Notes: generated from the sequence alone by a model not told the origin. A DNA stretch of 64,000 nt from Verrucomicrobiota bacterium (GCA_016871575.1 VHCW01000002.1:1-64000); one strand, 5' to 3'; positions 1-9,624 are shown, counted from the first letter of the stretch. Numbers and translations are program-made.

Positions 1-870
1 TGGATCTTCGCGGTTGCCGCGGGCTTGAATGACAGCCATCTCGAATTGGGCAACGTGCGCGGCGGCTCGCGCATGACGCCCGCCGAAGGCGCGTTCTGGC
101 TCGGCGTGCCGAACATGCTCTTCATCCGTGCCTACAACATCCCGCCCCTGCCCGGCTCGCTCGAAAGCTGGCGCGCCAAGACGACCTTCGAGCAACACGC
201 CATCTCATTCCAGCCGCTGGACCGGGTCGTCTGGTCCGTCGTCGGCAGCGGCGGTGAAGGCGGCATGAAAGAGCTGCCCCACGTGCTCTCGCTGGCCAAG
301 AAATTCCCCAACTTCACCGGCGTCTTTCTCGACGACTTCGTCATTGACAAGAAGAAGCAACCCGATGGCCGCATGGAAGGCCGCCCGGCTCTCCTGCCGG
401 ACGAACTGAAACGGGTGCGCGGGCAGATGAAAGCCGTCGGTCGGCCGATGGAAGTCTGGGTGACGCTCTACACCCATGAGGTTAATCCCACGCGGAAAGT
501 GGCATCGCCGCCCTTCAAGGACTGCAACCCGCCGCTGGCTTCGATCCTCGATCAGTTCGATGTGCTCACGCTCTGGACTTGGAACTCGGAGGAGTTGCGC
601 GAACTGGAGGAAAACCTCGTCGCACTGGAAAAGATCGCGCCGAAGGAACACCGCATCGCGCTGGGGCTCTACATCTGGGATTTCCACAACAAGAAGCCTG
701 TGCCGTTGGACTTGATGAAGCACCAGTGCGACTTGGGCCTGAAGTGGCTGAAAGAAGGCCGCATCAGCGACATGATCTTCCTCGCCAACACCGTGCTCGA
801 CGTCGGCCTGCCCAGCGCCGAGTTCTCCCGCGAGTGGATCAAGAAACACGGGGACGAGAAGTTGAAGTAA
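1..870 (+). CDS. 5'-truncated hypothetical protein, probable TIM-barrel
   Basis: The frame is open from the first base, so the true start lies upstream; 289 codons and a TAA stop are visible. No family is recognised with certainty. Alternating hydrophobic strands, a GVFLDDF segment near visible residue 107 and an EVWVTLYTHEVNP strand resemble the beta-strands of a glycosidase-like beta/alpha barrel, with acidic residues at a strand end. It is followed 42 bases later by a sialidase-like gene on the same strand, so it probably belongs to the same glycan-degradation transcript. Function is not assigned. The codon bias is that of the neighbours and there is no sign of disruption. Confidence 0.6.
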   Translation, partial: WIFAVAAGLNDSHLELGNVRGGSRMTPAEGAFWLGVPNMLFIRAYNIPPLPGSLESWRAKTTFEQHAISFQPLDRVVWSVVGSGGEGGMKELPHVLSLAKKFPNFTGVFLDDFVIDKKKQPDGRMEGRPALLPDELKRVRGQMKAVGRPMEVWVTLYTHEVNPTRKVASPPFKDCNPPLASILDQFDVLTLWTWNSEELRELEENLVALEKIAPKEHRIALGLYIWDFHNKKPVPLDLMKHQCDLGLKWLKEGRISDMIFLANTVLDVGLPSAEFSREWIKKHGDEKLK

Positions 871-912
871 TGAACCCGACAAGGACAAACCACGAAACAC
901 AATCGCATCACC

Positions 913-2841
913 ATGAATAGTAGAGAGTCATCATCTATGAACCGCTTCCACCGCCGGCGCTTTCTCAGGACCGTGGCTTTCGGCGCTGCGGCCCTCGTTC
1001 TGCTAGCCGCCTTTTGGACTCGCGTCTTGGGCGCCGATACCCCGAAAGTTATCAACAACGACAAAAGCCATGTTCTCAGGATCGATCACGGCCCGGACAA
1101 TCGCCGCAAAGAGTCCGGGTGGCGCTCGGCGATGCGCGAGATTCCCGACGCCAACAAGTTCACCATCGCCAACGAAACAAAAGGCGCGCCGAATAAGAAT
1201 GGGTGGTATACGTCCGTCCTCACCGTTGTAAACACCCCTGACGGTCTGGTTTGTGTCTACCGCCGCTCCGACTCGCACAATTGCGTGCTCGGCGACATTA
1301 TGGTTGCCCGCTCGACCGACAAAGGGCGCACCTGGACGGATCACCAGTCGGTTGCCCACGCCGACGTCTGGAACGAGGGCGGCATGTGGATCGCGCCGCA
1401 GCTTTCGCGGCTCAAGGATGGCCGACTGGTGATCATCTGCGACTTCGGGCGGCGCACTTCTAATCAAGACTACCCGATGCTCTCACAGTGGCAAAAGCCC
1501 GATCGCGGCATGTCAAATCACCTCTTCTGGAGCCGCGACAACGGCAAGACTTGGGACGGGCCGCACAAGATTGACGACGTGGGTGGCGAGCCCAGCTACA
1601 TCATCGAACTCTCGGATGGGACGCTGATGTTCACGCGAACGGAGTCGAGCGACACGGACAAGATATGGAATCCGCCGCTGCCCTGGGGCGGCAATTACTA
1701 CCGCAACGCGGCGGTCGTATCCAGTGACGGCGGCAAGACTTGGGCGCGCAGGTCCGTCATCTCGGACGATCCGCTGCAAGGCGATGCCGAGGTGGGGCTG
1801 GTCGAGATCGCGCCGAAGAGCCTGCTGGCCGTCACGCGCATCGGTTTCGGCGGCGGCTCGTTCGGACAGCCGAGCCGGTTCATCTACAGCGAGGACAACG
1901 GCCAGACCTGGGGGCGGCAGACGCTCACGCCGATCTACGGCCAGCGCACGGCGGTGCATAAACTGCAATCCGGCAAGCTGCTCGTCACTTACCGCAATTA
2001 CTGGGGCGCACCGGGGACTTACGCGCTGGCCTTCGACGCCGATGAAAAACTGCCTTACGAGCCGGCCTCGTTCCTCTGGGACGAAGAGCGCACGACGATC
2101 AAAGACGGCACGATGACCATCAGCACGGAAGAAGGCCCACAGAAAGGAGCGATCTTTGCCCTTTATCCGGCGCAAGCTCCCGATTCGCGTGTCGAGTTTG
2201 AGGCGGAGTTGCGCGTCGAAAGTGCCGATGTCAACGGCGTCCACATCAGCGCCGGTTGTGATGTGAAGTTTGAGCCGCGCCGGATCAGCCTGAATAATCG
2301 CCCGTCCGACGGCTTTGAGATTGATGCGACGCAGTGGCACAAATACCGCATCGTGCGCGAGGCCGGCACGATTGCGATCTACGTTGACGGGGAGTTGAAG
2401 TTGAAGAAGCCGGCGACGGGCCTTGAGACGCGGCTGGTGCGTTTTGGCAACCGGCAGGCGGGGCTGTGGTTCCCTGCAACTAACAATCCCGCTGGCCTAC
2501 AGCACATCATCGGCGAGAGCGCCGCGCCGAAATTCAAGTTCGGCAACGCTTCGGTGAGCCACTGGCGCTCGATCACGGTCAAAGTGGAGAACAAGAACGA
2601 TCACTCGATTGAGTGGAAGTGGTCGGCGCGCGATGGCTACCCCGACCAGTTCCGGCGCGACCGTATTGTGCGGCTGGATCGCAACGGCAGCTTCAAGCAA
2701 GGCAACAGTGGTTATAGCGGGTGGACGCAGATGCCAGACGGAACCATCGTCATCGCCGATTACACGAACGGCAATCCGCCGGCGCCGATGCCGTTCGCGC
2801 GGGCTTACATCACGACCGAAGAATTTCTGACCCGGAAGTAG
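913..2841 (+). CDS. Tat-exported Asp-box (sialidase-like) protein with LamG-like C-terminal region
   Basis: The 642-residue product has a twin-arginine signal (RRRFLR at about residues 14-19, then a hydrophobic stretch ending ...RVLGA). Four Asp boxes follow: STDKGRTW (~134), SRDNGKTW (~207), SSDGGKTW (~270) and SEDNGQTW (~326), which mark a six-bladed sialidase-type propeller. The (F/Y)RIP arginine motif of true GH33 sialidases is not visible, so sialic-acid hydrolysis is not assured. Residues ~395-540 look like a concanavalin/LamG-type beta-sandwich. It has a clear full-length paralogue at 14602-16368, which has a Sec rather than a Tat signal. An alternative start at 937 (MNRFHRRRF) is equally plausible because neither ATG has a strong ribosome site. 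Confidence 0.85.
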   Translation: MNSRESSSMNRFHRRRFLRTVAFGAAALVLLAAFWTRVLGADTPKVINNDKSHVLRIDHGPDNRRKESGWRSAMREIPDANKFTIANETKGAPNKNGWYTSVLTVVNTPDGLVCVYRRSDSHNCVLGDIMVARSTDKGRTWTDHQSVAHADVWNEGGMWIAPQLSRLKDGRLVIICDFGRRTSNQDYPMLSQWQKPDRGMSNHLFWSRDNGKTWDGPHKIDDVGGEPSYIIELSDGTLMFTRTESSDTDKIWNPPLPWGGNYYRNAAVVSSDGGKTWARRSVISDDPLQGDAEVGLVEIAPKSLLAVTRIGFGGGSFGQPSRFIYSEDNGQTWGRQTLTPIYGQRTAVHKLQSGKLLVTYRNYWGAPGTYALAFDADEKLPYEPASFLWDEERTTIKDGTMTISTEEGPQKGAIFALYPAQAPDSRVEFEAELRVESADVNGVHISAGCDVKFEPRRISLNNRPSDGFEIDATQWHKYRIVREAGTIAIYVDGELKLKKPATGLETRLVRFGNRQAGLWFPATNNPAGLQHIIGESAAPKFKFGNASVSHWRSITVKVENKNDHSIEWKWSARDGYPDQFRRDRIVRLDRNGSFKQGNSGYSGWTQMPDGTIVIADYTNGNPPAPMPFARAYITTEEFLTRK

Positions 2842-2921
2842 TTGCCATGCCCGAAACCAACCAAAAAACCGAATCACAACCGTCAACAGGGTTCCGCAGG
2901 ATAGTTACCGGGAGTTCCCCC

Positions 2922-4172
2922 ATGAAACACACCCTCACTCTCCTCACCGCCCTGCTGCTCGCGCCGCTGGCCGCATTCACACAAGACTCCGCAACGAAGC
3001 CCGGCTCAGGACGGGCTGCCTTCTTTGAGGAAGACATCCTCTGGCAGAACAAAGAAGAGAATGCCTGGCCTTATCATGTCTATGGCCTCGTCCAGTCCGC
3101 AAAGGGCACGCTGCTCGCCTTTGCTGAAGGACGGCAGGGAAAGGGCGGCGATGCAGACCCGCATCATCTGGTCGTGAAACGCAGCACCGACGGCGGACGC
3201 TCTTGGTCTCGAAATATCTATGTGGAAAAGGCGGACGGCTCTTTCTGGGCCGCCAACGGCCAGCCGGGCAAATTGGAATGCTGGACAAATACCGGGCCGG
3301 TCGTGGATGAAAAGACGGGCCGGGTATTCTTCTTCTACGCGCTGAACGAAGGCACGCGGCACCAGAACTGGACCCGCGTCTTCTACCGCTACAGCAACGA
3401 CGACGGCCTGACTTGGTTGCCATCGCCGCAAGAGGGTGGCCGCATTGAGGTGACGCACCTATTCAAGGACAATCCCCACGGATGGACGTTCCACATGCCC
3501 GGCCCCGGCCACGGCATCCAGCTCCGCCATCAGCAGGGCAGACACGCGGACAAGAACGGGCGTCTCGTGCTCGCGGTCTGGCATCGGCGCGCGGTGACAG
3601 CCAGCCCGCGTCTCTACGGTGTTTCGATGCTGGTCAGCGACGATCATGGCAAGACGTGGCGGCGCGCAGGCGATGCCGGCATCGGGCATGGGATGGGCGA
3701 GGGCCGCATCGTGGAACTGGAGGATGGCCGGATTCTCCTGAACGCCCGCGGAGGCGCGGCGGAGAAGATCAATACCCAGAAGCACCGCGTCTATGCCTGG
3801 AGCACGGATGTGGGCGAGACCTTTGGGAAACCGGTGATCCGCACCGAGTTTGAATACAGCGAAAATGGTTGCGATTCCTCGATCCATCGTTACGCCACGA
3901 CGGCGCAACACGGGAAGAGCATCCTTCTGTTCAGCCGCCCGGCAGATCCGCAGCAGCGCGCCCGCATGACCGTGAGCCTGAGCACCGACGAAGGCCAGAC
4001 TTGGTCCCGTCACAAGCTCGTCCACGAGGGACCGAGCTTCTACTCGGACTTGGTCGTCCTCCCCGACCGCACCATTGGATTGCTCTACGGCAAGGGCAAA
4101 AGCCCGCACCGCCAACTCCCCGACCATGTCGCATTCGCGCGATTTAACCTAGAATGGATCAAACAACCATGA
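2922..4172 (+). CDS. Secreted sialidase-family (Asp-box) protein with altered RIP motif
   Basis: The 416-residue product starts with a Sec signal peptide (MKHTLTLLTALLLAPLAA); the frame is open further upstream but this ATG begins the signal. Asp boxes include STDGGRSW, SNDDGLTW, SDDHGKTW, STDVGETF and STDEGQTW. The fold and the late motifs (GEGRIVELEDGRILLNARG, then SFYSDL...LLYG) follow the GH33 sialidase plan. The usual YRIP motif near the N-terminus is replaced by VYGLV, although the following GTLLAFAEGR is intact, so one arginine of the carboxylate-binding triad is missing. The substrate may therefore not be a standard sialoside. The gene overlaps the next sialidase gene by ATGA, which implies translational coupling. 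Confidence 0.85.
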   Translation: MKHTLTLLTALLLAPLAAFTQDSATKPGSGRAAFFEEDILWQNKEENAWPYHVYGLVQSAKGTLLAFAEGRQGKGGDADPHHLVVKRSTDGGRSWSRNIYVEKADGSFWAANGQPGKLECWTNTGPVVDEKTGRVFFFYALNEGTRHQNWTRVFYRYSNDDGLTWLPSPQEGGRIEVTHLFKDNPHGWTFHMPGPGHGIQLRHQQGRHADKNGRLVLAVWHRRAVTASPRLYGVSMLVSDDHGKTWRRAGDAGIGHGMGEGRIVELEDGRILLNARGGAAEKINTQKHRVYAWSTDVGETFGKPVIRTEFEYSENGCDSSIHRYATTAQHGKSILLFSRPADPQQRARMTVSLSTDEGQTWSRHKLVHEGPSFYSDLVVLPDRTIGLLYGKGKSPHRQLPDHVAFARFNLEWIKQP

Positions 4173-5314
4173 AAACGAACTGCTTGATGACCGTGCTGCT
4201 AATGTGCGCCGTTGCTGGCGCGGAACCGTTAGTCCATCCCGAAGTGACCGGCCTGCTCGCGAAGACAAACGTCTTCATCTCCGGCCAGGACGGCTATCAC
4301 ACCTATCGCATCCCCGCGCTGATCGTCACCAAGCGCGGCACGTTGCTGGCGTTCGCCGAAGGCCGCAAGAACAACTCCTCCGACACCGGCGACATTGACA
4401 TGCAGTTGAAACGCAGCGCCGACAACGGCGCCACGTGGTCCGCCGCGCAAGTCGTCTGGGACGACGCCGCAAACGTCTGCGGCAATCCGTGTCCCGTCGT
4501 GGACCGCGACACGGGCACGATTTGGCTGCTGATGACTTGGAACCGCGGCGACGACCGCGAGAAAGACATCATCGCCCAGAAGAGCAAGGACACCCGGCGC
4601 GTGTTTATCACGCACTCACGCGACGACGGCGTCTCGTGGGCCAAGCCTGTTGAGATCACCGCGTCCACGAAGAAGACCAACTGGACATGGTACGCAACCG
4701 GCCCCGGCGCCGGGATCCAGATCGAGCGCGGCCCGAACAAAGGCCGGCTCGTCATCCCGTGCGACCACATCGAGACCGGCTCGAACCGTTACTACTCGCA
4801 CATCATTTACTCTGACGACCACGGTGCGACGTGGAAACTCGGCGGCTCGACGCCGCAGGACAAAGTCAACGAATGCGAAGTCGTTGAACTGACCGGTAAC
4901 CGGCTCCTGCTCAACATGCGCAACTACGACAAGGCGCAGCGCGCCCGCCAGCAAGCCATCAGCGCCGATGGCGGCATGACGTGGACCGACCAACGTCACG
5001 TGCCCGAACTCATCGAGCCGATTTGCCAAGCCAGCATCCGCCGCTACTCATGGCCCGGCGACGGTCGCAAGAGCGTCATCCTCTTCTCCAATCCCGCCAG
5101 CGCCAAACGCAACACGATGACCGTTCGCGCCAGCTTCGACGACGGCCGGACATGGCCCGTTTCGCGCCTGATTGATCCGCGTTCCAGCGCCTACTCTTCT
5201 CTCGCTGTGCTCCCCGACCACACCATCGCCCTCTTCTACGAAGCCGGCGACCAGCGCTCTTACGAAACCATCGTCTTCGCCCGGTTCAACCTCGAATGGC
5301 TGACCGGCAAGTAA
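4169..5314 (+). CDS. Exo-alpha-sialidase (GH33)
   Basis: This 381-residue protein has a short Sec signal (MKTNCLMTVLLMCAVAGA). It looks like a canonical GH33 sialidase: YRIPALIVTKRGTLLAFAEGR carries the first triad arginine, SSDTGDID carries the likely acid/base aspartate, NECEVVEL...LLLNMRN supplies the glutamate and second arginine, and SAYSSLAVL...LFYEAG supplies the nucleophile tyrosine and its partner glutamate. Five Asp boxes are visible (for example SADNGATW, SDDHGATW, SFDDGRTW). It would release terminal sialic acids from glycoconjugates outside the cytoplasm. The ATG overlaps the upstream stop (ATGA). An FAD oxidoreductase follows after 34 bases. Confidence 0.92.
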   Translation: MKTNCLMTVLLMCAVAGAEPLVHPEVTGLLAKTNVFISGQDGYHTYRIPALIVTKRGTLLAFAEGRKNNSSDTGDIDMQLKRSADNGATWSAAQVVWDDAANVCGNPCPVVDRDTGTIWLLMTWNRGDDREKDIIAQKSKDTRRVFITHSRDDGVSWAKPVEITASTKKTNWTWYATGPGAGIQIERGPNKGRLVIPCDHIETGSNRYYSHIIYSDDHGATWKLGGSTPQDKVNECEVVELTGNRLLLNMRNYDKAQRARQQAISADGGMTWTDQRHVPELIEPICQASIRRYSWPGDGRKSVILFSNPASAKRNTMTVRASFDDGRTWPVSRLIDPRSSAYSSLAVLPDHTIALFYEAGDQRSYETIVFARFNLEWLTGK

Positions 5315-5348
5315 ACCAAGAAATCTGTCAGAAGGAGATATTAGCACC

Positions 5349-6881
5349 ATGAACACACACAAAATGAACCGGCGGAGGTTTCTTCAGAAGAGCGTTTTTT
5401 CCGGGAGCGCGGCGGCGTTGACGCTTTGCGGCTGCGGCAAGACAACTCCATCAGGGAATGCCACGGCGCTAAGTTACACGAAGCGAATCCCGGTCACCGA
5501 ATCGTACGACGTTGTCGTGTGCGGCGGCGGACCTTCCGGTTGCGCCGCCGCGCTGGCGGCCCGGCGCGAGGGACTCAATGTGCTCTTGGTGGAAGGCCAA
5601 TCGCAACTCGGCGGCATGGCCACGTCAGGTCTCGTTTCGCACTGGCTGGGCGGGCGGACACAAAACGGGGAGTGGGTTGTCGGCGGACTTTTCCGCTCAA
5701 TCGTGCAGGAAGCCGCGTCGCGCGGCGGCGCGAAGGTCCCGGAGTTGCCGAAAGACCGGGTGTATCATCCGTATGGCTGGCTGCCGTGGTTCATTCATGG
5801 CATCCCGCTCGACCCGTTTGCCGTCGCGCAGTTTCTCGACGACAAAATGCAGTCAGCCGGCGTCGCGGTGTTGCTCGACACGCGCGTGATTGACACGCAG
5901 GTTCGGAACGAACGGATCACCCACATCGTGCTCCAGAACAAGGGCGGTCTCCAAGCCGTGCCGGCCACGATGGTGATTGACGCCACCGGCGATGCCGACG
6001 TGGCCGCCTTGAGCGGATGCGAGGTGCAGGTGGGCCGTGAAGAGGACGGGTTGATGACGCCGGCGTCGTTGACGTTCCACTTGTACAACGTGGATCATCG
6101 CGCTCTCGGCGATGCCATCGAGATCGGCAAGACGCCGAAATTCCGGGAAAAGATCAGCGAGCTTCGCCAAAAGGGCGAATGGCCGTTCCCTTACGACATC
6201 TTCATCACCGTCAAGCTTGTGCAGGAGGACGTGGCCATGGTCAACACGATGCGCCTGCCGGGCGTGAATGGCATTGATGGCCGTTCGCGGACCAAAGGGC
6301 TGGTCGCGGGCCGAAAGGAAGCGTTCGAGTTGCTCAAGATTTTCCGGAAACATTTTCCCGGTTTCCAAAAGGCCGAGATGAAGGCCGTCGCTTCCTCGTT
6401 GGGAATCCGTGAGACCCGGCGGATCAGGGGCGATTTCAGTTTGCGCGTGGCCGATTTGCGCGACGGGCCGGAGTTGCCGGATACTGTCGGCTTCAGCATG
6501 TACGGCTGGGATCTGCCGGACCCGCACAAGCCGAGTGTCCAGCCGTTGGTGGATGAGTCCACCGGCAAATACGTTGACAAAGTACAGAAGGCGTTGAGCA
6601 CGCCCATTCCCTATCGCATCATGGTGCCGCGTCCGGTTCTGAATCTGCTCTGTCCGGGCCGCGCGGTCAGCGTGGAACGCGACGTGTTGGGGCCGCTACG
6701 CGTGATGGCGCCCTGCATGGCGATGGGCGAAGCCTGCGGCACGGCGGCAGCCCAGATCATTCGCGGCAAGATTGCAGCGGCAGAAGTGACAGTGTCGCGC
6801 CTGAAAGCCCGGCTGCGCGAGGTCGGCGCGATTGTGGACCGGCAAGCATTGCCGGTCATCCCGCCGCGCCAAGACCCTTGA
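5349..6881 (+). CDS. Tat-exported FAD-dependent oxidoreductase (PF12831 type), possible lipoprotein
   Basis: The 510-residue product has a twin-arginine signal (MNRRRFLQKS) followed by a hydrophobic stretch ending LTLCGCG, a plausible lipobox, so it may be exported folded with its FAD and then lipid-anchored. The dinucleotide-binding motif VVVCGGGPSGCAAA lies near residue 55, followed by LLVEGQSQLGGMATSG and a late DATGDADVAALSG segment, all typical of the FAD_oxidored family. The ribosome site AGAAGGAGAT sits just upstream of the ATG. The substrate is unknown. It is the first of three Tat-type paralogues (also 8077 and 51846) and directly follows a canonical sialidase gene, which suggests action on a released sugar (inference). 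Confidence 0.85.
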   Translation: MNTHKMNRRRFLQKSVFSGSAAALTLCGCGKTTPSGNATALSYTKRIPVTESYDVVVCGGGPSGCAAALAARREGLNVLLVEGQSQLGGMATSGLVSHWLGGRTQNGEWVVGGLFRSIVQEAASRGGAKVPELPKDRVYHPYGWLPWFIHGIPLDPFAVAQFLDDKMQSAGVAVLLDTRVIDTQVRNERITHIVLQNKGGLQAVPATMVIDATGDADVAALSGCEVQVGREEDGLMTPASLTFHLYNVDHRALGDAIEIGKTPKFREKISELRQKGEWPFPYDIFITVKLVQEDVAMVNTMRLPGVNGIDGRSRTKGLVAGRKEAFELLKIFRKHFPGFQKAEMKAVASSLGIRETRRIRGDFSLRVADLRDGPELPDTVGFSMYGWDLPDPHKPSVQPLVDESTGKYVDKVQKALSTPIPYRIMVPRPVLNLLCPGRAVSVERDVLGPLRVMAPCMAMGEACGTAAAQIIRGKIAAAEVTVSRLKARLREVGAIVDRQALPVIPPRQDP

Positions 6882-6895
6882 GAAGGAGAACCGCG

Positions 6896-8062
6896 ATGAC
6901 CCCCGTAAACTCCATGAGCACGCCGAAAGAAACAGAACTGGATCGCCTGTTGGCGATGATCGAGGAGCACGTTGACCTCGACCACTGCCGCGAGGTGGAC
7001 CGGCGTTATCGCGCCACGCTCGCGTGCGAACCGGTGGACCGGCCGCCGTTGGTGGTGCGCCCGCCGTTCGCCGCCCAGCTACGGTTGCCGGCCCCGTGGG
7101 ATGCGTTTACGCTCTTCCCGCACCGGCAAGCCTACAACGACCCGGTTGCAATGATGCAAAACCAGTTGCTCGGCTCCGTTGTGCCGGGGATGCTGTTAAA
7201 GGACGATCATCCGCTGTTGATTCGCGCGGACCACGGAACCATCCAGATCGCTTCGTTGCTCGGCGCGCGCTGGGAACAAGCGGACGACAATCCGCCGTGG
7301 GTTTATTCGCTCGGCTCGCCGGAGGCTGTCGTCGCGGTGGCCGATGGCCGGACTGCGCCGGACTTGGAGAACGGCGGCGTGCTCGCCCGCTCCTTCGCCA
7401 CGCTCCGGTTCTTTCACGACAAACTCGCGGCCTATCCCCGGGCGCGGCAGGCCATCCAGATTGCCATGCCGGATTTGCAGGGACCGCTCGACACCGCCGA
7501 CCAACTCTGGGGCTGCGGCATGTTCGCGGCGTTCTACGAAGAACCGGAACTCGTGGACAAGCTGCTGGGCCGGATCGTGGACGTGATGTTGCAGGTGGCG
7601 GACAAATTCCGGGCGTTCGCCACCGACCGTCTCGATCCCTTCGCCAACGCGCAACATGCGTGGCAGGTGCCGGGGCGGTTGCTCATCCGCAACGACTCCG
7701 CCATCATGCTCTCGCCCCAGATGTATGCCGGGCAGGTGCGCCCCCACGACCAGCGGTTGCTGCTGGCCGTGGGCGGTGGTTCCCAACATTTCTGCGGCAA
7801 CGGCCAGCACCTGATCCAGCCCATGCTCGACACCGAGGGCATGAAAGGATTCGATTTCGGCCAGCCGTGGCTCATGGACGAGGACTGCATCTACGCACAG
7901 ACCGTGGCCCGTCGCGTGCCGTTCACCAATCACCGCCCGCCGCGCGAACAACTGCTCAACGGCCACGCGCGCCGCCGGTTCCCGACGGGAGTGGTATTCA
8001 CCTACGAGCCGCGCGACTTCGACGATGCCAAGCAAGTCGTGAGAACTTTCCAAGAGACTTGA
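6896..8062 (+). CDS. Uroporphyrinogen-decarboxylase-like (UroD/MtaA superfamily) protein
   Basis: The 388-residue product has no signal peptide and so is cytoplasmic, unlike nearly all its neighbours. The layout resembles UroD-superfamily proteins: an N-terminal helix with YRATLACEPVDRPP, a central IAMPDLQGPLDTADQLWG strand/loop, EEPELVDKLLGRIVD, and a C-terminal CGNGQHLIQP segment with a possible metal-binding cysteine. Members include porphyrinogen decarboxylases and corrinoid-dependent methyltransferases (MtaA, CmuA). The gene has no obvious heme context, so a methyl-transfer or unknown role is likelier than heme synthesis. The ATG is preceded by GAGAAGGAGAACC; a TTG 18 bases upstream is in frame but lies within that ribosome site. 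It sits between two FAD oxidoreductase genes with 14-base gaps. Confidence 0.65.
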   Translation: MTPVNSMSTPKETELDRLLAMIEEHVDLDHCREVDRRYRATLACEPVDRPPLVVRPPFAAQLRLPAPWDAFTLFPHRQAYNDPVAMMQNQLLGSVVPGMLLKDDHPLLIRADHGTIQIASLLGARWEQADDNPPWVYSLGSPEAVVAVADGRTAPDLENGGVLARSFATLRFFHDKLAAYPRARQAIQIAMPDLQGPLDTADQLWGCGMFAAFYEEPELVDKLLGRIVDVMLQVADKFRAFATDRLDPFANAQHAWQVPGRLLIRNDSAIMLSPQMYAGQVRPHDQRLLLAVGGGSQHFCGNGQHLIQPMLDTEGMKGFDFGQPWLMDEDCIYAQTVARRVPFTNHRPPREQLLNGHARRRFPTGVVFTYEPRDFDDAKQVVRTFQET

Positions 8063-8076
8063 AAGGATGACAAACC

Positions 8077-9594
8077 ATGAAACCAATGAGTGAGTCGCAA
8101 CCATTGGACCGAGATTGTCCGAACACAAGTCGTCGTCGCTTTATTACGACGGCTGTCGCGGGCGCCGTGTTCGGGCCGGCCATGCCGGCATTGTCTCACG
8201 CGGCGAATGCGAGCGATGCACCGTCGCGCGCTGGTGCCCGGCAGATGGACGTTGACGCCGCGGCAAAAGTCGTGGCGGAACCTGCGCGGAAGACGCCTGT
8301 TGTTGCCGAGGTGGATGTGGTGGTCGTGGGGGGCGGGCCGACCGGTGTGGGCGCGGCGTTGGCTGCGGCCAGCGAGGGCGCCAAGACGCTGCTCGTCGAG
8401 CGCCACGCGATGCTGGGCGGGATGTGGACCGCCGGGCTGCTCAATCCGCTGTTTGACCCGCGCAAGGGCTGGATCGTGGACCGCCTGATTGACAATCTGC
8501 AGCAGCGCGGCGCCTGGGTTCGCAAAGGCATGGACGTCTTCGACGTCGAGGTCATGAAATACGTGCTCGAACAAATGATGGCCGAGGCCAACGTTGAGTT
8601 CTGGTATCACTGCCCGTTTACCGAGCCGATCCTCCAAGGGGATCGGGTCCGCGGCGTGATCGTCGAAAGCAAGTCCGGACGCGAGGCGGTATTGGCGCAA
8701 GTGGTCATTGACTGCACGGGCGACGGCGATGTCGGGGCCCGCGCGGGTGTGCCGTTCGAGATGGGGCGAGGCACGGACGGGCTGTGCCAGCCGATGACCT
8801 TGATGTTCGAGATCAGCGGCTACGAGGGCTTTCGCGGCCTCGCCGCCGACCGGCTGGCCACGCACGAGTTCTATCGCGACCTGACGAAGGCCATCGAGAA
8901 GCACGAACTCCCGATTCAACTTCCTTACGGCCCGCAACGCAGTGGCACGCCGTTTCTCATTGCCCTGCCCGGCAAGGCCGTGGCGGTGGTGCAGGCGACG
9001 CACGTTTACCGGGTCAGCGCCACCGATGTGCGGCAGGTGACCCGGGCCATAGTGGAGGCGCGGCGCCAAGTGCATGAGGCGTTCCTGCCCGCCATGCGAA
9101 AGATCCCCGGTCTTGAGAATCTTCGTCTCTCCCAGACCGCGCCGCAGATCGGCGTGCGTGAAGGGCGACGGCTCGAAGGCCGGTATCGCCTGGAGTTGGA
9201 AGACCTGTTGCAGGCGCGCCGCTTCGACGACGCAGTGACCAGCATCGGATTCCACGTTGACCTGCACGAACTCGATCCGAAGGATTCGACCCCGAAGTTG
9301 CCGGCGTTTCCACCGGGCGTGACCCGGCACACGATTTCCAAGTGCGACATTCCTTACCGCTGCCTCGTGCCCAAACAGGTGCAGGGGCTGCTGTGGGCCG
9401 GGCGTTGCATTTCCGGGTCGCACCTGGCCCATTCTGCGTATCGGGTTACGGGAACCTGCATGGCAATGGGTCAGGCTGCCGGGCTGGCCGCCGCAACGGC
9501 AATCCGACGAAAAATCCTGCCCGCAGACCTCGACGGCGCAGAACTCCACGCAATGCTCCGCCAGCGCGGCGCGCAGTTCCTGCCGCGCGCATGA
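8077..9594 (+). CDS. Tat-exported FAD-dependent oxidoreductase (PF12831 type)
   Basis: The 505-residue product has a twin-arginine signal (SRRRFITTAVAGAVFG at ~18-33) and a cleavage region near SHAANA. The FAD motif VDVVVVGGGPTGVGAAL (~80-96) is followed by LLVERHAMLGGMWTAG, an ADP-binding second glycine pair. Downstream are the DCTGDGDVGARAG segment and the C-terminal AGRCISGSHLAHSAYRVTG stretch that contacts FAD in this family. The latter stretch recurs almost unchanged in the 51846-53282 paralogue (AGRCISGDFIAHSSYRVTG), so these two are closer to each other than to 5349-6881. GAAAGGA precedes the ATG. The substrate is unknown; co-transcription with the UroD-like gene is likely from the 14-base gap. 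Confidence 0.87.
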   Translation: MKPMSESQPLDRDCPNTSRRRFITTAVAGAVFGPAMPALSHAANASDAPSRAGARQMDVDAAAKVVAEPARKTPVVAEVDVVVVGGGPTGVGAALAAASEGAKTLLVERHAMLGGMWTAGLLNPLFDPRKGWIVDRLIDNLQQRGAWVRKGMDVFDVEVMKYVLEQMMAEANVEFWYHCPFTEPILQGDRVRGVIVESKSGREAVLAQVVIDCTGDGDVGARAGVPFEMGRGTDGLCQPMTLMFEISGYEGFRGLAADRLATHEFYRDLTKAIEKHELPIQLPYGPQRSGTPFLIALPGKAVAVVQATHVYRVSATDVRQVTRAIVEARRQVHEAFLPAMRKIPGLENLRLSQTAPQIGVREGRRLEGRYRLELEDLLQARRFDDAVTSIGFHVDLHELDPKDSTPKLPAFPPGVTRHTISKCDIPYRCLVPKQVQGLLWAGRCISGSHLAHSAYRVTGTCMAMGQAAGLAAATAIRRKILPADLDGAELHAMLRQRGAQFLPRA

Positions 9595-9624
9595 CCGCCC
9601 GATGAATCCAAACACCGGAGAACT

